DNA of 64,000 nucleotides from Pseudomonas sp. HAR-UPW-AIA-41 (GTDB taxonomy: Bacteria > Pseudomonadota > Gammaproteobacteria > Pseudomonadales > Pseudomonadaceae), in NCBI RefSeq assembly GCF_002304225.1, contig NZ_NSLB01000002.1, positions 124,001 through 188,000 on the forward strand, in the 5' to 3' direction. The notes beneath the pieces were generated by a model that saw only the letters and a list, made by a program, of their open reading frames with translations, was not told the origin of the DNA and made no database searches. The number at the start of each line of letters is the position of its first letter. Position 1 is the stretch's first letter. Below are positions 15,984 through 25,349 of the stretch, piece by piece. The position numbers were made by a program, and so were the translations under genes.

Positions 15984-16724
15984 TCAGCCCCGCAGCGCTT
16001 CTGGTGTGAAAAGTTGATGATAGAGCGCCAGGTCATCGGCAGCATCCACTTCCCCCCAAGATCCCTGCACCGGCGACACCGCGATCGGCATACCAGCCTG
16101 CAACAGCAGCCGCAGCAGGCTGGTCATGTCCAGGCGATCAACCTCCTCGTCACCGAGCCGTTGCAACAACTGGCGCACCTGCACCCAGCCAGCCGGGGTG
16201 AACTTGAGCAGCCCCATGTACTGCCCCTCGATTTCGTCAACACGTTGGCAACGCTCACCGATGGTCGCAAGATTGCCGGCGGCATCCAGACGGAAACTCT
16301 CGGCGTCAGCCAGAGGCTCCGTGAAACGTTGCGACCACAGCACATGCCAGTGCGGGTCGTAAGCAATCGCCAGATCCGCCTCAACACGGTTTAACGCAGC
16401 CACGGTAGCGGCGCTATAGAAGATATCGCTGTAGCTGACGATACAGGTCTCCGTGGCCAGCCAGGTATCGGCGGCCAGCAGCGTGCGAACCATGTTGCTG
16501 TGTTGCCAGCGCGGGTTCTCGAAGTAGGTCAGCGGCTCGTCAAAGCACTCGCCACGATAGCCGCGCACCAGGCCCAAACGTTCGATACCGGCACCGCGCA
16601 GCGCGTCTAGCTGCCAATCCAGCAGACGGCGACCATGCAACCGGGCAAAGCACTTGGGCTGCTCTGCGGTCAGATTACCCATTCGGCTGCCGCGCCCAGC
16701 AGCGAGGATGATGGCACGAGTCAT
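15984..16724 (-). CDS. LicC-like nucleotidyltransferase; probable CTP:phosphoglutamine cytidylyltransferase (Cj1416 family)
   Basis: A 246-residue single-domain NTP-transferase. The N-terminus MTRAIILAAGRGSRMG carries the G10-x-G12-x-R14 signature, with PKCF (K24) and the metal-site motif YSDIFYS further on. It resembles LicC-type CTP:phosphocholine cytidylyltransferases. In C. jejuni, Cj1416 of this family couples CTP with L-glutamine phosphate to give a CDP-glutamine phosphoramidate. The assignment here rests on operon context: it lies seven bases after the amidotransferase gene, which itself overlaps the PEP-synthase-like gene, the same set as Cj1416-Cj1418. Substrate identity is inferred; a choline- or sugar-phosphate cytidylyltransferase is the alternative. 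Confidence 0.78.
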   Translation of the reverse strand: MTRAIILAAGRGSRMGNLTAEQPKCFARLHGRRLLDWQLDALRGAGIERLGLVRGYRGECFDEPLTYFENPRWQHSNMVRTLLAADTWLATETCIVSYSDIFYSAATVAALNRVEADLAIAYDPHWHVLWSQRFTEPLADAESFRLDAAGNLATIGERCQRVDEIEGQYMGLLKFTPAGWVQVRQLLQRLGDEEVDRLDMTSLLRLLLQAGMPIAVSPVQGSWGEVDAADDLALYHQLFTPEALRG

Positions 16725-16731
16725 CTAAAGC

Positions 16732-17334
16732 TCATCCCTTGTTCAGACAGCGATTCAGAAGCAGGCCATCCAGCTCAGCGAAGGGGTCCTCCCGTTCGGG
16801 GTGCCACATAACCCCAAGCAGTGGCAGTTGCGGGTGGAAGAAGGCCTCAATCACACCATCTTCACTACGGGCCAAAACCTCCAGTGGCGCGTCCAGCGAG
16901 CGACAACCCCATTGATGGTAACTGTTGACCTCCACTTCACCTCCCTCGACCACCAAGCGGTGGCGTGCCCCGACATGCCCGGCTACCCGTTCGAGGCGGT
17001 TGCCGAAGGCATCGAGCAGCAATTGCGCTCCTCGGCACAAAGCAAACAGTGGCACCCGCTCAGCAATAGCTCGCGCTAGCAATGCACGTTCGACAGCATC
17101 ACGCTCCGGGGCATCACCACCATACTTCGCCAGATCATTACCACCACTTAGTACCACTGCAGCCGGCTGCAATTGCGTCCACAGAGCCTCCACTCGCTCT
17201 GGGCAATTGGGCACCGGTACTGATAAAAACCCATGACTGGCTAACCAGTCAGTCAGGCGCTGATCCAGCGCATCGCGGCGCTCGCCTCGGTCAACCAGCA
17301 CATCAACACGCTGGCTGACCAGCACCAGCTTCAC
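16732..17334 (-). CDS. Class I glutamine amidotransferase; probable gamma-glutamyl-CDP-amidate hydrolase (Cj1417 family)
   Basis: A 200-residue PuuD/GATase-1 protein. The nucleophile elbow FALCRGAQ gives Cys100, and GVMWHPERED supplies His178 and Glu180, so the triad is intact. Start is GTG at 17334, overlapping the upstream stop as GTGA; the longer frame is inside the preceding gene. There is no synthetase partner domain, so it is a free hydrolase. In C. jejuni the homologue Cj1417 hydrolyses the gamma-glutamyl-CDP-amidate to cytidine diphosphoramidate and glutamate. The neighbours on both sides match Cj1418 and Cj1416, which is why this role is preferred over gamma-glutamyl-GABA hydrolysis. 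Confidence 0.78.
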   Translation of the reverse strand: MKLVLVSQRVDVLVDRGERRDALDQRLTDWLASHGFLSVPVPNCPERVEALWTQLQPAAVVLSGGNDLAKYGGDAPERDAVERALLARAIAERVPLFALCRGAQLLLDAFGNRLERVAGHVGARHRLVVEGGEVEVNSYHQWGCRSLDAPLEVLARSEDGVIEAFFHPQLPLLGVMWHPEREDPFAELDGLLLNRCLNKG

Positions 17335-19658
17335 CGCAATACCTCGACACGCCGGTTGGCACAGTCGATGTTGAGCATCTGCGCCGCAGCCCACTTGCGG
17401 TAGAGCACCTCACCCGCCCCGATAACGGCAGGCAGGCCGAGTTCGTTGGCACGGATAGCCATATGAGAATTGGTGCCGCCATAGGCAGTAACAAAGCCGG
17501 CGATTCGATGAGAAAAAATCCAATCGAAACCCGGATCAGCACTGGGGATCATAACGATGGCCCCCTGTAACTGGTCGCGCTGATGGTAGTCCATCACCGC
17601 ACCTGTTACCTGACGCTGGGTAATGAAGTTGGGTTCGGCCTGCGGCAGATGGAAACAGAACGCGTCTTCAGCGCGGGTGATCAGTGGAGGCAGCACGATC
17701 TGACAAGTTTCGCCGTAGCGCCGACGCCCCTCCTCAATGCTGGCGGCGAGCAATTCTTTGGGGTCAGCACTGGCAGCATGCAGCTCCTTGATCACCTGAA
17801 TGTTGGCGTAAGACATGTCCTCCGCGCTGAAGCCAAGGTCACGACCCAGCTCGCGAAAAAGGGACAGTGCATCGGACAGATTGCGCGTAAACACGAACTT
17901 GGCGTACTCACGCAGCTCGATGCCAGCCTGGAGGAAATCGAACAGTCCCACAACATCGTGGGAAAGTCCGTGCTCACTGAGCAAGCGACTGATTTCACGC
18001 ATCTGAGCCAGCGACAGAGCAAAACGGGCACTATCGGGACGCGGCTCGATTGCCAAGTTATGCCAGTCGAAATAGAGATCGGGAGCCTCGTCGTAGCGCG
18101 GCGACAGGATGTCATAGGTACCAGGGCGCAAATGGCCATATCGGGCCAAGAACGTGGTGCGATCAAGCTGAGCCAGATCTTGGGTCATCTGCCCACTAAC
18201 CGTGGACAGCCCATTAAGAAAAGCATCGTATTCGCTCTGGTCGAGCACGCCCACAGTGACCAGCGAGCGTAGCAGTTGCACAGCAATGAAGCCCGCCCGT
18301 GCCAGCCCAGCAAACGGCAGCGTGCCGTAGCGGCGGCAGTCTTCCAGCAACCAGTAAATGCGCGTGACCGGATCGGTATCGGCACCGAGTATCTCGTCAC
18401 GCCTTGCCAGCAGCACATCGAGTTTTTGCCGGTCAGTGCGCCACAGGCCGGTCTCATTATGGACGATCCGATTGGTCAGCTCACGCAGACTATCGGCCAG
18501 ACGCTGACATTCCGCCTCGCTGAAACCAGCATCCTGCAAAGTTTTCAGACGCTGCGGCAGATCTAGTGTGTAGCAGGAGAAGACAATTTCGAACTCGACC
18601 TTGTCGTGCAGGTTAGGGGCAGCCAACAAGCGCTCAATGTAGTAGTTGACCAGCTTGTCAGCCAGGACGCCATCTATGTCGCGGGGAATAAAGGAGTTGA
18701 AGCTGACACGCACATCGATGTAAGGCAGCCCGTGGAAATGCAGCATCAGCGGGAAACTACGCAAGTTGCGATAGCCGTAATTATTTCGCTGATAAGCCCA
18801 GATCATGTCCGTGACCAATTCGCGATATAGGGACAGCGCCAGCGGTCGTGGCCTCACGCCGATGATCTCGGCCGGATTCCAGTCAGGCATCACGCCAAAC
18901 ACTGTGCGCTCACCATGCAGAAATGGCTGCGGGCGAATCCCCTGAGCGATGCGATCATGAATCAGGCGCACCAGCTTGCCGTGAGCTTTGGCATCAGCTG
19001 GTTCAGCGGTGAGAACCAGCGGCCTGACCTGCAATAAGTAGAGCCGCTCCTGTGAGTCCACCGCAAACTCGATATCAATGGCCAGACGCCCGAACAATTC
19101 CTGCAGCTCACGCAACAACGTCACAACAGGCGCCAAGTTCTGCGGCAACTCATCAACAGCGTGATGGGCATAGAAAGTACGCACCTCGTTCGAACAACCC
19201 GATGTGACGAGATCGGTACGCCCACTGCCTTCGTCGTAATTGATGACGAAGTACGGAGCCAACGTCGCAGGATCAAGACCGAAGCCAACACCCGCCATGC
19301 GCACATCGGTGATCATTGGCTGAACGAATATCTGATCATCCGGACTGGAGCGCGGTCCTGCCATTGATTTGAGCACGTGCTCAATAGCATTCGGCAGCGC
19401 TTCGGCACTAATGTTTAGGCAAGAATCAAAAGCACCCGCCGCAGAACTCTGCTCACCATCTTCATGGTTACTGCAGCTGCGTACCGCCATATTGCCCCAG
19501 CCCATACGACGCACCTGAGCTAGACAAGCATCAGCATCCCTCCGCCACTGCGCTACACTGAAAAGTATTTGCGGAAGCAGATAAGCGCTTTGTAAACGGC
19601 CTTGGAGCAGCGAAAGAGAGGCCGCTTTGGTAGAAAAGCCCAGAGTCTGCTCGGTCAT
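17331..19658 (-). CDS. PEP-synthase-like ATP-grasp/phosphohistidine enzyme; probable L-glutamine kinase (Cj1418 family)
   Basis: A 775-residue protein with an N-terminal ATP-grasp domain (AVRSCSNHEDGEQSSAAGAF near 58-77; DIEFAVDSQERLYLLQVRP near 195-213), a large middle region, and a C-terminal swivelling domain with GGTNSHMAIRANELGLPAVI, placing the phospho-His at about H732. It lacks the PEP/pyruvate-binding barrel of true PEP synthase. Size and order match C. jejuni Cj1418 (about 767 residues, catalytic His near 737), which phosphorylates the amide of L-glutamine with ATP to start phosphoramidate synthesis. Rifampin-phosphotransferase-like enzymes share this fold but not this context. It starts 48 bp after flgL and is probably read from the flgF-flgL transcript. 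Confidence 0.8.
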   Translation of the reverse strand: MTEQTLGFSTKAASLSLLQGRLQSAYLLPQILFSVAQWRRDADACLAQVRRMGWGNMAVRSCSNHEDGEQSSAAGAFDSCLNISAEALPNAIEHVLKSMAGPRSSPDDQIFVQPMITDVRMAGVGFGLDPATLAPYFVINYDEGSGRTDLVTSGCSNEVRTFYAHHAVDELPQNLAPVVTLLRELQELFGRLAIDIEFAVDSQERLYLLQVRPLVLTAEPADAKAHGKLVRLIHDRIAQGIRPQPFLHGERTVFGVMPDWNPAEIIGVRPRPLALSLYRELVTDMIWAYQRNNYGYRNLRSFPLMLHFHGLPYIDVRVSFNSFIPRDIDGVLADKLVNYYIERLLAAPNLHDKVEFEIVFSCYTLDLPQRLKTLQDAGFSEAECQRLADSLRELTNRIVHNETGLWRTDRQKLDVLLARRDEILGADTDPVTRIYWLLEDCRRYGTLPFAGLARAGFIAVQLLRSLVTVGVLDQSEYDAFLNGLSTVSGQMTQDLAQLDRTTFLARYGHLRPGTYDILSPRYDEAPDLYFDWHNLAIEPRPDSARFALSLAQMREISRLLSEHGLSHDVVGLFDFLQAGIELREYAKFVFTRNLSDALSLFRELGRDLGFSAEDMSYANIQVIKELHAASADPKELLAASIEEGRRRYGETCQIVLPPLITRAEDAFCFHLPQAEPNFITQRQVTGAVMDYHQRDQLQGAIVMIPSADPGFDWIFSHRIAGFVTAYGGTNSHMAIRANELGLPAVIGAGEVLYRKWAAAQMLNIDCANRRVEVLR

Positions 19659-19706
19659 GTCACCGCCGAATCAAAATGGAAACATTGTTGACTGAAACTG
19701 AAAAAA

Positions 19707-20960
19707 TCAGCGCAACTGGTCGAATAAACTCAATCCCGCTACCTTCACGTAACTCTGCTGAGCTGCTTCTAGAATCACGCTCTCGAATGACAAACGAGAG
19801 AGCGCTTCAGCGTAATCCAAATCCTGAAGATCGGATTGCACCGCGGTGTTGATCAGGCTGACGTCCTCGTTGAACGACTCCGTAGACTCGAGAACATTGA
19901 GGCGCGCGCCGATCTCACCACGCCCCTGAAGAACCTGCCCCAGCACGGCGTCCAGGTTGCTCAGTGCCACGGCCACATTGTCCCTGACCACCAGTCCACC
20001 CTGGGGACTATCCTGCGCCTGCTCCAGTGAGCGCCGCAGATCAGCCACCACATTCAGCATGCCGCGCTTCTCGACTGCCGGGTTACGGTTGACAGCAAAG
20101 CTATCACCTGTCGCCGGAATGCCGTCGATCGCGACACGTACGCCGGCATAACGGATCACATCACTGGTAGTAGCATCTGTGTCCACACTCCCGCTGCTGA
20201 GCACAACAGCCGGAGCCGCGAGATCAAACACTTCATAAGCAGTTGGCGAAGTAAAGCGTATGCCAAACCCGTCTGTAGCCGTCAGCGTTGCATCCGGGAA
20301 CGTTGAGTCGTATGCAAGCTTGTCCTCAACCAGTCCGAGCGAAATCGAGGCTGTGCTCGCACTGGGCGTCTTGCTGGTCGTCACCCGATTGGCATTGGTG
20401 ACATCTTCAAACAACACCTTGCCATTATCATTGATCGGCAAATAGGTGCTGCTCGCAATTTGAATCTCGCGCTGCCCCTCATCGCCCAAATAGGCGTACT
20501 CACCGGTCGCAGGATCGAGAATGAAAGGAACATTTTTGCCCAGATTGCCCGAAAACAGGTATTCACCACGAGCATTGCGACTGTTGAGCAGATTCAGCAA
20601 CTCATCCTCACGCTCAGCAAGCTCCTTGGCCAAGGCTGCCTTATCGGTCTTGTCCTGAGCAGCGTCACCGGCTTGAACGGCAATTTCACGAACGCGCTGC
20701 AGGACATTACCCACAGAATTGAGGATGGACTCTTCCTGCGTCAGGCTGTTCTTGGCAGCCGTGATATTGGACGAATACTGCTCGTACTGGGCCTTTTCCT
20801 GGCTTAACTGCAGCAAACGCGCAGAAGCCACTGGATCATCGGCCGGGGTCAGAATCTTTTTGCCGGTACTGATCTGTTCCTGAGTACGGGTCACGTTACT
20901 GTAATTACGCTGGATACCCGTAACACCGTTATTGAATGCCTGGATACTAGAGATTCTCAT
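19707..20960 (-). CDS. flgL: Flagellar hook-filament junction protein FlgL (HAP3)
   Basis: A 417-residue HAP3 homologue. The N-terminus MRISSIQAFNNGVTGIQRNY followed by QISTGKKILTPADDPVASAR is diagnostic, and the C-terminal helix ALSRLSFESVILEAAQQSYV is the D0 part shared with flagellin. FlgL joins the hook-associated FlgK to the flagellin filament and is secreted through the flagellar apparatus. It follows flgK by 11 bp. The glutamine-kinase-like gene follows by 48 bp without an obvious terminator. Confidence 0.96.
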   Translation of the reverse strand: MRISSIQAFNNGVTGIQRNYSNVTRTQEQISTGKKILTPADDPVASARLLQLSQEKAQYEQYSSNITAAKNSLTQEESILNSVGNVLQRVREIAVQAGDAAQDKTDKAALAKELAEREDELLNLLNSRNARGEYLFSGNLGKNVPFILDPATGEYAYLGDEGQREIQIASSTYLPINDNGKVLFEDVTNANRVTTSKTPSASTASISLGLVEDKLAYDSTFPDATLTATDGFGIRFTSPTAYEVFDLAAPAVVLSSGSVDTDATTSDVIRYAGVRVAIDGIPATGDSFAVNRNPAVEKRGMLNVVADLRRSLEQAQDSPQGGLVVRDNVAVALSNLDAVLGQVLQGRGEIGARLNVLESTESFNEDVSLINTAVQSDLQDLDYAEALSRLSFESVILEAAQQSYVKVAGLSLFDQLR

Positions 20961-20971
20961 GCTGGCGGCCT

Positions 20972-22984
20972 CTAACGGAACGTGCTGATCAGGGTGTCAA
21001 ACAGACTGCGCGCGGTCTGAATGATCTGCGCTGATGCTTGATAATACTGCTGAAACTGGATCAGCTTGGCGGCCTCTTCGTCCAGACTGACCCCCGAGAG
21101 CGAGTCACGGTTGTCCTTGGCCTGCTTGAGCACAATGGCACTCGCTTCATTGTCGATACGGGCCTGACTGGTTAAGGTACCCACCCGCTCGACCAGATCA
21201 CCGTAACCATCGGTAAAACTCACACCCGTGGTGCCGGGAACGGTTACGCCGATGGTGGCCTTTGACTGCAACGCCACAAGCTTCAATGCATTGCTGTTAT
21301 TGGACACACCACTGGCATTAAAGCTCAGGGTAAAACTGTCACCCTGCTGCGGCACACCACTGAGTGTGAAATCAAAATTATAAGTGCCGCTGCCATTGGT
21401 CATCTGCAGCCGTAACTGGTTGCTCTGCCCTGGTGTAAGGCCAGTCGCCAGCGGACTGATATAGGACAGCGTGACGCCAGCCGGGAGAGCACCGGTAAGC
21501 GTCGGCGGCACAGCCGCAGCGTTGTAGGAAAGAGTAATACCTGCTCCAAACTGTGCAGAGAGCGCTGCAGGATCAATCGGACTGGGGCCGGAGGCCAGAT
21601 CAGGCTGACCGATTTTCCCGGTGCCACGATTGTTCAGGGTCGCCACCGCTTTGGCAGCACCGGCTAGCGCCAGTTGATCCGACTGATCCAGTACACGAGT
21701 AATCTCGGTAGCACCGCGACGCGTCGGCTGAATGGTCAGTCGGTCACCATTGTTGAAAGTGGTACCGGACACTACCAGGCTTGCGCCATCGAAATTGAGC
21801 GTCGTCGGCAGGGTGCCTACAGCACCAGTCTGAAGTACCTGACTGTCTGACAGACGACGCAGCTGGTACTGACCAGCCTCAATGGCCAGTTCATAATCAC
21901 TGGTCGTGAGTTGCGTGGTATCCGTGATATTCAGCACACCGCCAATGTCGCCCGTGTTTCCCGGCGGAACGATCACACGCAGAGATGCTGCCTGAGCATC
22001 GTTGATGTCTTTGAACAGATCGGCACCTGCCTGACCGCGAAGATCAAGCCCCTGCCCCAGCTGGGTATTCACCTCATTGCTGATTGCCAGTGCCAGCCGG
22101 CCCAGCGAATTGAAGGTGTTATCCAGCACGTCTGAGCGAAACTTCAGCAACCCGCCCATTTCCCCACCGGACAACAACGGCGTAACGTTTTGCACCGATG
22201 CCCCGGAAGTGAAGAGGATGTCGAAACGACTGGGATCGGCCAGGCCCGGAACAGCGCTCAGGGTAGCCGACGAGTTACCGACCACTAGCGGCTGGCCGCT
22301 GCCAACGAAAATGTTCAGCGTGGCATCATCCTGTTCGACCACCTGTACACCTATCAGCTGAGACAGCTGACGAACCGTCTCTTCACGAGCATCCAGCAAA
22401 TCGTTGGGCTCAGACCCATTGGATTTGGCAATGGCAATCGCATCGTTGTAGCGCCCGATGGCAGCCGCGAGGCGATTGACCTGATCTACCTGATCGCCCA
22501 ACTGGGTGTTGAGCGTTTCGTTCTGCTTGGCAATCTGGTCATAAATCGTGTTGAAACGCTTGGCCAAACCTTCCGCTTCGGACAACAACAATTGCCGGGC
22601 TGGAATATTGGCCGGGTCCTCCGACGCGGTCTGCAGGGCCGCAAAGAACTTCTGCAAGCCCGGAGTCACCCCGGTCTGGGTGTTGGCCAAAAGGGAATCG
22701 ATCTGCTCGATCTGTCCGCGGTAGGCTGTCAGGTCGCTGTTCAGACTGGTGCTGTTACGCAACTGATTGAACAGAAACTCGCTCGCCAGCCGGCGAATTT
22801 CAACGGTCTGCGCACCAGACCCAATGTAGCCAGACCCGCTGAACTGCGGAATTCGTGTCGCCTGAACAGTATCCTGACGGCTATAGCCAGGCGTGTTGAC
22901 GTTGGTGATGTTATGGCCGGTGACCGTCAGCGACGTCTTGTTGACCGTCAGGCCCGACAGGCCAATGTTCAGTAAATCAGCCAT
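20972..22984 (-). CDS. flgK: Flagellar hook-associated protein FlgK (HAP1)
   Basis: A 670-residue HAP1. The N-terminus ADLLNIGLSGLTVNKTSLTV followed by GHNITNVNTPGYSRQ is the flagellar rod/hook motif with the HAP1 TPGYSRQ extension; the C-terminal SGVSLDEEAAKLIQFQQYYQ is the matching D0 helix. The variable central domain (about 350-580) is Ser/Thr/Gly rich. It forms the first junction ring on the hook. It starts eight bases after the flgJ stop. Confidence 0.96.
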   Translation of the reverse strand: MADLLNIGLSGLTVNKTSLTVTGHNITNVNTPGYSRQDTVQATRIPQFSGSGYIGSGAQTVEIRRLASEFLFNQLRNSTSLNSDLTAYRGQIEQIDSLLANTQTGVTPGLQKFFAALQTASEDPANIPARQLLLSEAEGLAKRFNTIYDQIAKQNETLNTQLGDQVDQVNRLAAAIGRYNDAIAIAKSNGSEPNDLLDAREETVRQLSQLIGVQVVEQDDATLNIFVGSGQPLVVGNSSATLSAVPGLADPSRFDILFTSGASVQNVTPLLSGGEMGGLLKFRSDVLDNTFNSLGRLALAISNEVNTQLGQGLDLRGQAGADLFKDINDAQAASLRVIVPPGNTGDIGGVLNITDTTQLTTSDYELAIEAGQYQLRRLSDSQVLQTGAVGTLPTTLNFDGASLVVSGTTFNNGDRLTIQPTRRGATEITRVLDQSDQLALAGAAKAVATLNNRGTGKIGQPDLASGPSPIDPAALSAQFGAGITLSYNAAAVPPTLTGALPAGVTLSYISPLATGLTPGQSNQLRLQMTNGSGTYNFDFTLSGVPQQGDSFTLSFNASGVSNNSNALKLVALQSKATIGVTVPGTTGVSFTDGYGDLVERVGTLTSQARIDNEASAIVLKQAKDNRDSLSGVSLDEEAAKLIQFQQYYQASAQIIQTARSLFDTLISTFR

Positions 22985-22992
22985 GTGCCACC

Positions 22993-24186
22993 TCAGCCGC
23001 GCGTGGACTCGGCATCAGCACTGGCTACCGCTTGGTAGGCCTGCATCTGCCGGGCGATCTGGGAGATCTTGCGCGCGTACTGCGGGTCGGTCGCATAACC
23101 GGCCTGCTGCAGCTCTCGCACGAAGCCCTCGGGGTTATTATCGGCCTCTTCCAGCGCCTCTTGATAACGCTCATTGCCCTTAAGGAAGCTCACATAGTCC
23201 TTGAAGCTGTGCTCGAAGGACTCATAGGCACGGAAGGACGCGGCCTCACGAACGGCTTTGCCACCCTTGTACTCGGTGGTCAGCACCCGTGCCGACTCGC
23301 CTTCCCAACCGCCCAGCGACTTGATGCCGAACAGGTTGTGGCTGCTGGTGCCATCGCCCTGGCGGATGATCGACTTGCCCCAGCCGGTTTCCAGCGCGGC
23401 CTGAGCCACCAGATAGCGCGGGTCGATGCCGAGGCTTTGCGCTGCCTCTTCAGCCATGGGCAACATGGTGGCGACGAACTCTTCGGGCGAGGCAAAAGCG
23501 GCCTTACCCGGCGCCAGCGGCGGCTGGGCAATACGCCGGCCACTGATGGCATCGCTGCCTGCGACGTTGAGCGGCTTACTCTGCGGTGCGGCAAAGGCCT
23601 GAGCCGGCACCCAATCGGCGCCACTTAGCGGTTGCGCTGCCAAACCGGCGGTTGCCTCACCGGCAGACGGCACGATACCGGCCAGCAGGCGATCGGTCAG
23701 CTTGCCGGGCAGCGACAGGCGCCGCTGATTGAGCAGCTTGGAGTCATCACGAGAACTGTCGGATACCGTTTCGGCTTTACTGCCCTTCTCTGGCCAAACC
23801 GCCTTCTGGGTGGCTGCCACCTGAGCAAACGGATTGGGCCGGCTGTCGGCCTGCTTCATCTTCGACATCTGCCGTACCAGCACATCGGCCAGGCCCATGC
23901 CCTGATTCTTGGCCAGGGTCACCGCCAGTTGCTGATCGTGCATGCCTTCGTAGAACTGGGTGTCCTTGCTGTTCATGAAGTTGCCGTCGGCAAACACCTG
24001 ATTGGCCGAACGCATGGCTTTCATCATTTCATTGAGAAACAACGACTCGAACTCCTGCGCCACCTTGCGCAGGTTGCCCTCGCTGTCGCGGTCCTTGCCG
24101 ACCTTGAGCTGATTCAGGCGATTGAGATCGGTATAGGCGCCGGAGTCGACACCACCGCCGATTCCGGCCATCAGACGAGAATCCAT
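22993..24186 (-). CDS. flgJ: Peptidoglycan hydrolase and rod-assembly protein FlgJ
   Basis: A 397-residue bifunctional FlgJ. The N-terminal rod-capping domain shows KVAQEFESLFLNEMMKAMRS (about 42-61), and the C-terminal glucosaminidase domain (about 235-380) contains LVAQAALETGWGKSII, whose Glu is the expected catalytic residue, and SHNLFGIKS. It is exported to the periplasm, where it promotes rod assembly and opens the murein layer. A Pro/Ala/Ser-rich linker (about 130-230) joins the two parts. The start lies 10 bp after the flgI stop. Confidence 0.95.
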   Translation of the reverse strand: MDSRLMAGIGGGVDSGAYTDLNRLNQLKVGKDRDSEGNLRKVAQEFESLFLNEMMKAMRSANQVFADGNFMNSKDTQFYEGMHDQQLAVTLAKNQGMGLADVLVRQMSKMKQADSRPNPFAQVAATQKAVWPEKGSKAETVSDSSRDDSKLLNQRRLSLPGKLTDRLLAGIVPSAGEATAGLAAQPLSGADWVPAQAFAAPQSKPLNVAGSDAISGRRIAQPPLAPGKAAFASPEEFVATMLPMAEEAAQSLGIDPRYLVAQAALETGWGKSIIRQGDGTSSHNLFGIKSLGGWEGESARVLTTEYKGGKAVREAASFRAYESFEHSFKDYVSFLKGNERYQEALEEADNNPEGFVRELQQAGYATDPQYARKISQIARQMQAYQAVASADAESTRG

Positions 24187-24196
24187 ACTGGCCTCC

Positions 24197-25336
24197 TCAG
24201 ATCACGATCAGGTCGGCTTGCAGGGCGCCGGCCTGTTTCAAAGCTTCAAGAATGGCCATCAGGTCCGAGGGCGCTGCGCCCACCTGATTGACCGCCCGCA
24301 CAATTTCATCCAGCGTGGTGCCGGGACCGAATTTGAACATCGGCTTGGCCTCCTGCGCGGCATCCACCTTGGAGCGCGGCACCACGGCCGTCTGCCCTCC
24401 CGATAGTGCTTCCGGCTGGCTGACGATAGGGTCTTCGGTGATGGTCACGGTCAGGCTGCCATGGGTGACCGCCGCTGGTGACACCTTGACGTTCTGACCG
24501 ATGACGATGGTGCCGGTACGCGAATTGATGATGACCTTGGCTGCAGCCTGGCCCGGATCGACTTCCAGATTTTCCAGAATGGCCATGTAGTCGACCCGCT
24601 GGTTTGGATCGATCGGCGCACTGACCCGCACCGAACCGCCGTCCACGGCAGTGGCCACACCCGGTCCGAGCAGTTCGTTGAGCTTGTCGACGATGTTCTT
24701 GGCCGTGGTGAAATCCGGGCGGTTGAGGTTCAGGGTCAGGGTATTGCCCTGCTCGAAACCACTCGGCACCGGGCGTTCTACGGTTGCCCCGGAAGGAATG
24801 CGGCCCGCCGTCGGTACGTTGACGGTAATGCGCGAACCATCACTGCCCTCGGCGTCAAAACCACCGACCACCAGATTGCCCTGGGCCACCGCATAGATAT
24901 TGCCGTCGATACCTTTCATTGGCGTCATCAGCAGACTGCCGCCACGCAGGCTCTTGGCATTACCGATAGCCGACACGGTGATATCGATCTGCTGGCCCGG
25001 CTTGGCAAAGGGCGGCAGGTCGGCATGGATCGACACCGCCGCTACGTTCTTCAACTGCACGCTGCCACCCGGCGGCACCTTGATGCCGAACTGCGCCAGC
25101 ATGTTGTTGAAGGTCTGCAGGGTGAACGGCGTCTGGGTCGTCTGGTCACCCGTGCCGTTCAGACCAACCACCAGGCCATAACCGATCAGTTGATTGCTGC
25201 GCACGCCCTGGATACTGGCGATATCCTTCAGCCGCTCGGCGTGAGCAGGAGGCGCCAGCAGCAGCCACAGCAGGCAGAGCACGGCTACCAGGCTGTAGGA
25301 AATGCCATCTTGATCGGCACGGGGTTGTCTGCTCAT
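24197..25336 (-). CDS. flgI: Flagellar P-ring protein FlgI
   Basis: FlgI forms the P ring in the peptidoglycan layer. After a signal peptide (hydrophobic [20 protein letters not shown], cleavage after AHA) comes the conserved [20 protein letters not shown] and [10 protein letters not shown]. The C-terminus ([20 protein letters not shown]) is also typical. I chose the ATG at 25336 over the GTG nine bases upstream because an AGGTG sits seven bases before it; either gives a normal length near 380. It follows flgH by 13 bp. Confidence 0.95.
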   Translation of the reverse strand: MSRQPRADQDGISYSLVAVLCLLWLLLAPPAHAERLKDIASIQGVRSNQLIGYGLVVGLNGTGDQTTQTPFTLQTFNNMLAQFGIKVPPGGSVQLKNVAAVSIHADLPPFAKPGQQIDITVSAIGNAKSLRGGSLLMTPMKGIDGNIYAVAQGNLVVGGFDAEGSDGSRITVNVPTAGRIPSGATVERPVPSGFEQGNTLTLNLNRPDFTTAKNIVDKLNELLGPGVATAVDGGSVRVSAPIDPNQRVDYMAILENLEVDPGQAAAKVIINSRTGTIVIGQNVKVSPAAVTHGSLTVTITEDPIVSQPEALSGGQTAVVPRSKVDAAQEAKPMFKFGPGTTLDEIVRAVNQVGAAPSDLMAILEALKQAGALQADLIVI

Positions 25337-25349
25337 GAGCTGCACCTGA

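Noticed and set aside
17331..19658. Annotation as phosphoenolpyruvate synthase
   Set aside because: The PEP/pyruvate TIM-barrel domain is missing and the C-terminus ends just after the phospho-His domain; size and neighbours fit glutamine kinase better.
5189..19658. Pseudaminic or legionaminic acid biosynthesis in the island
   Set aside because: No pseB/pseC/pseI- or neuB-like genes are seen; the sugar genes are of the Fdt/Qdt type.
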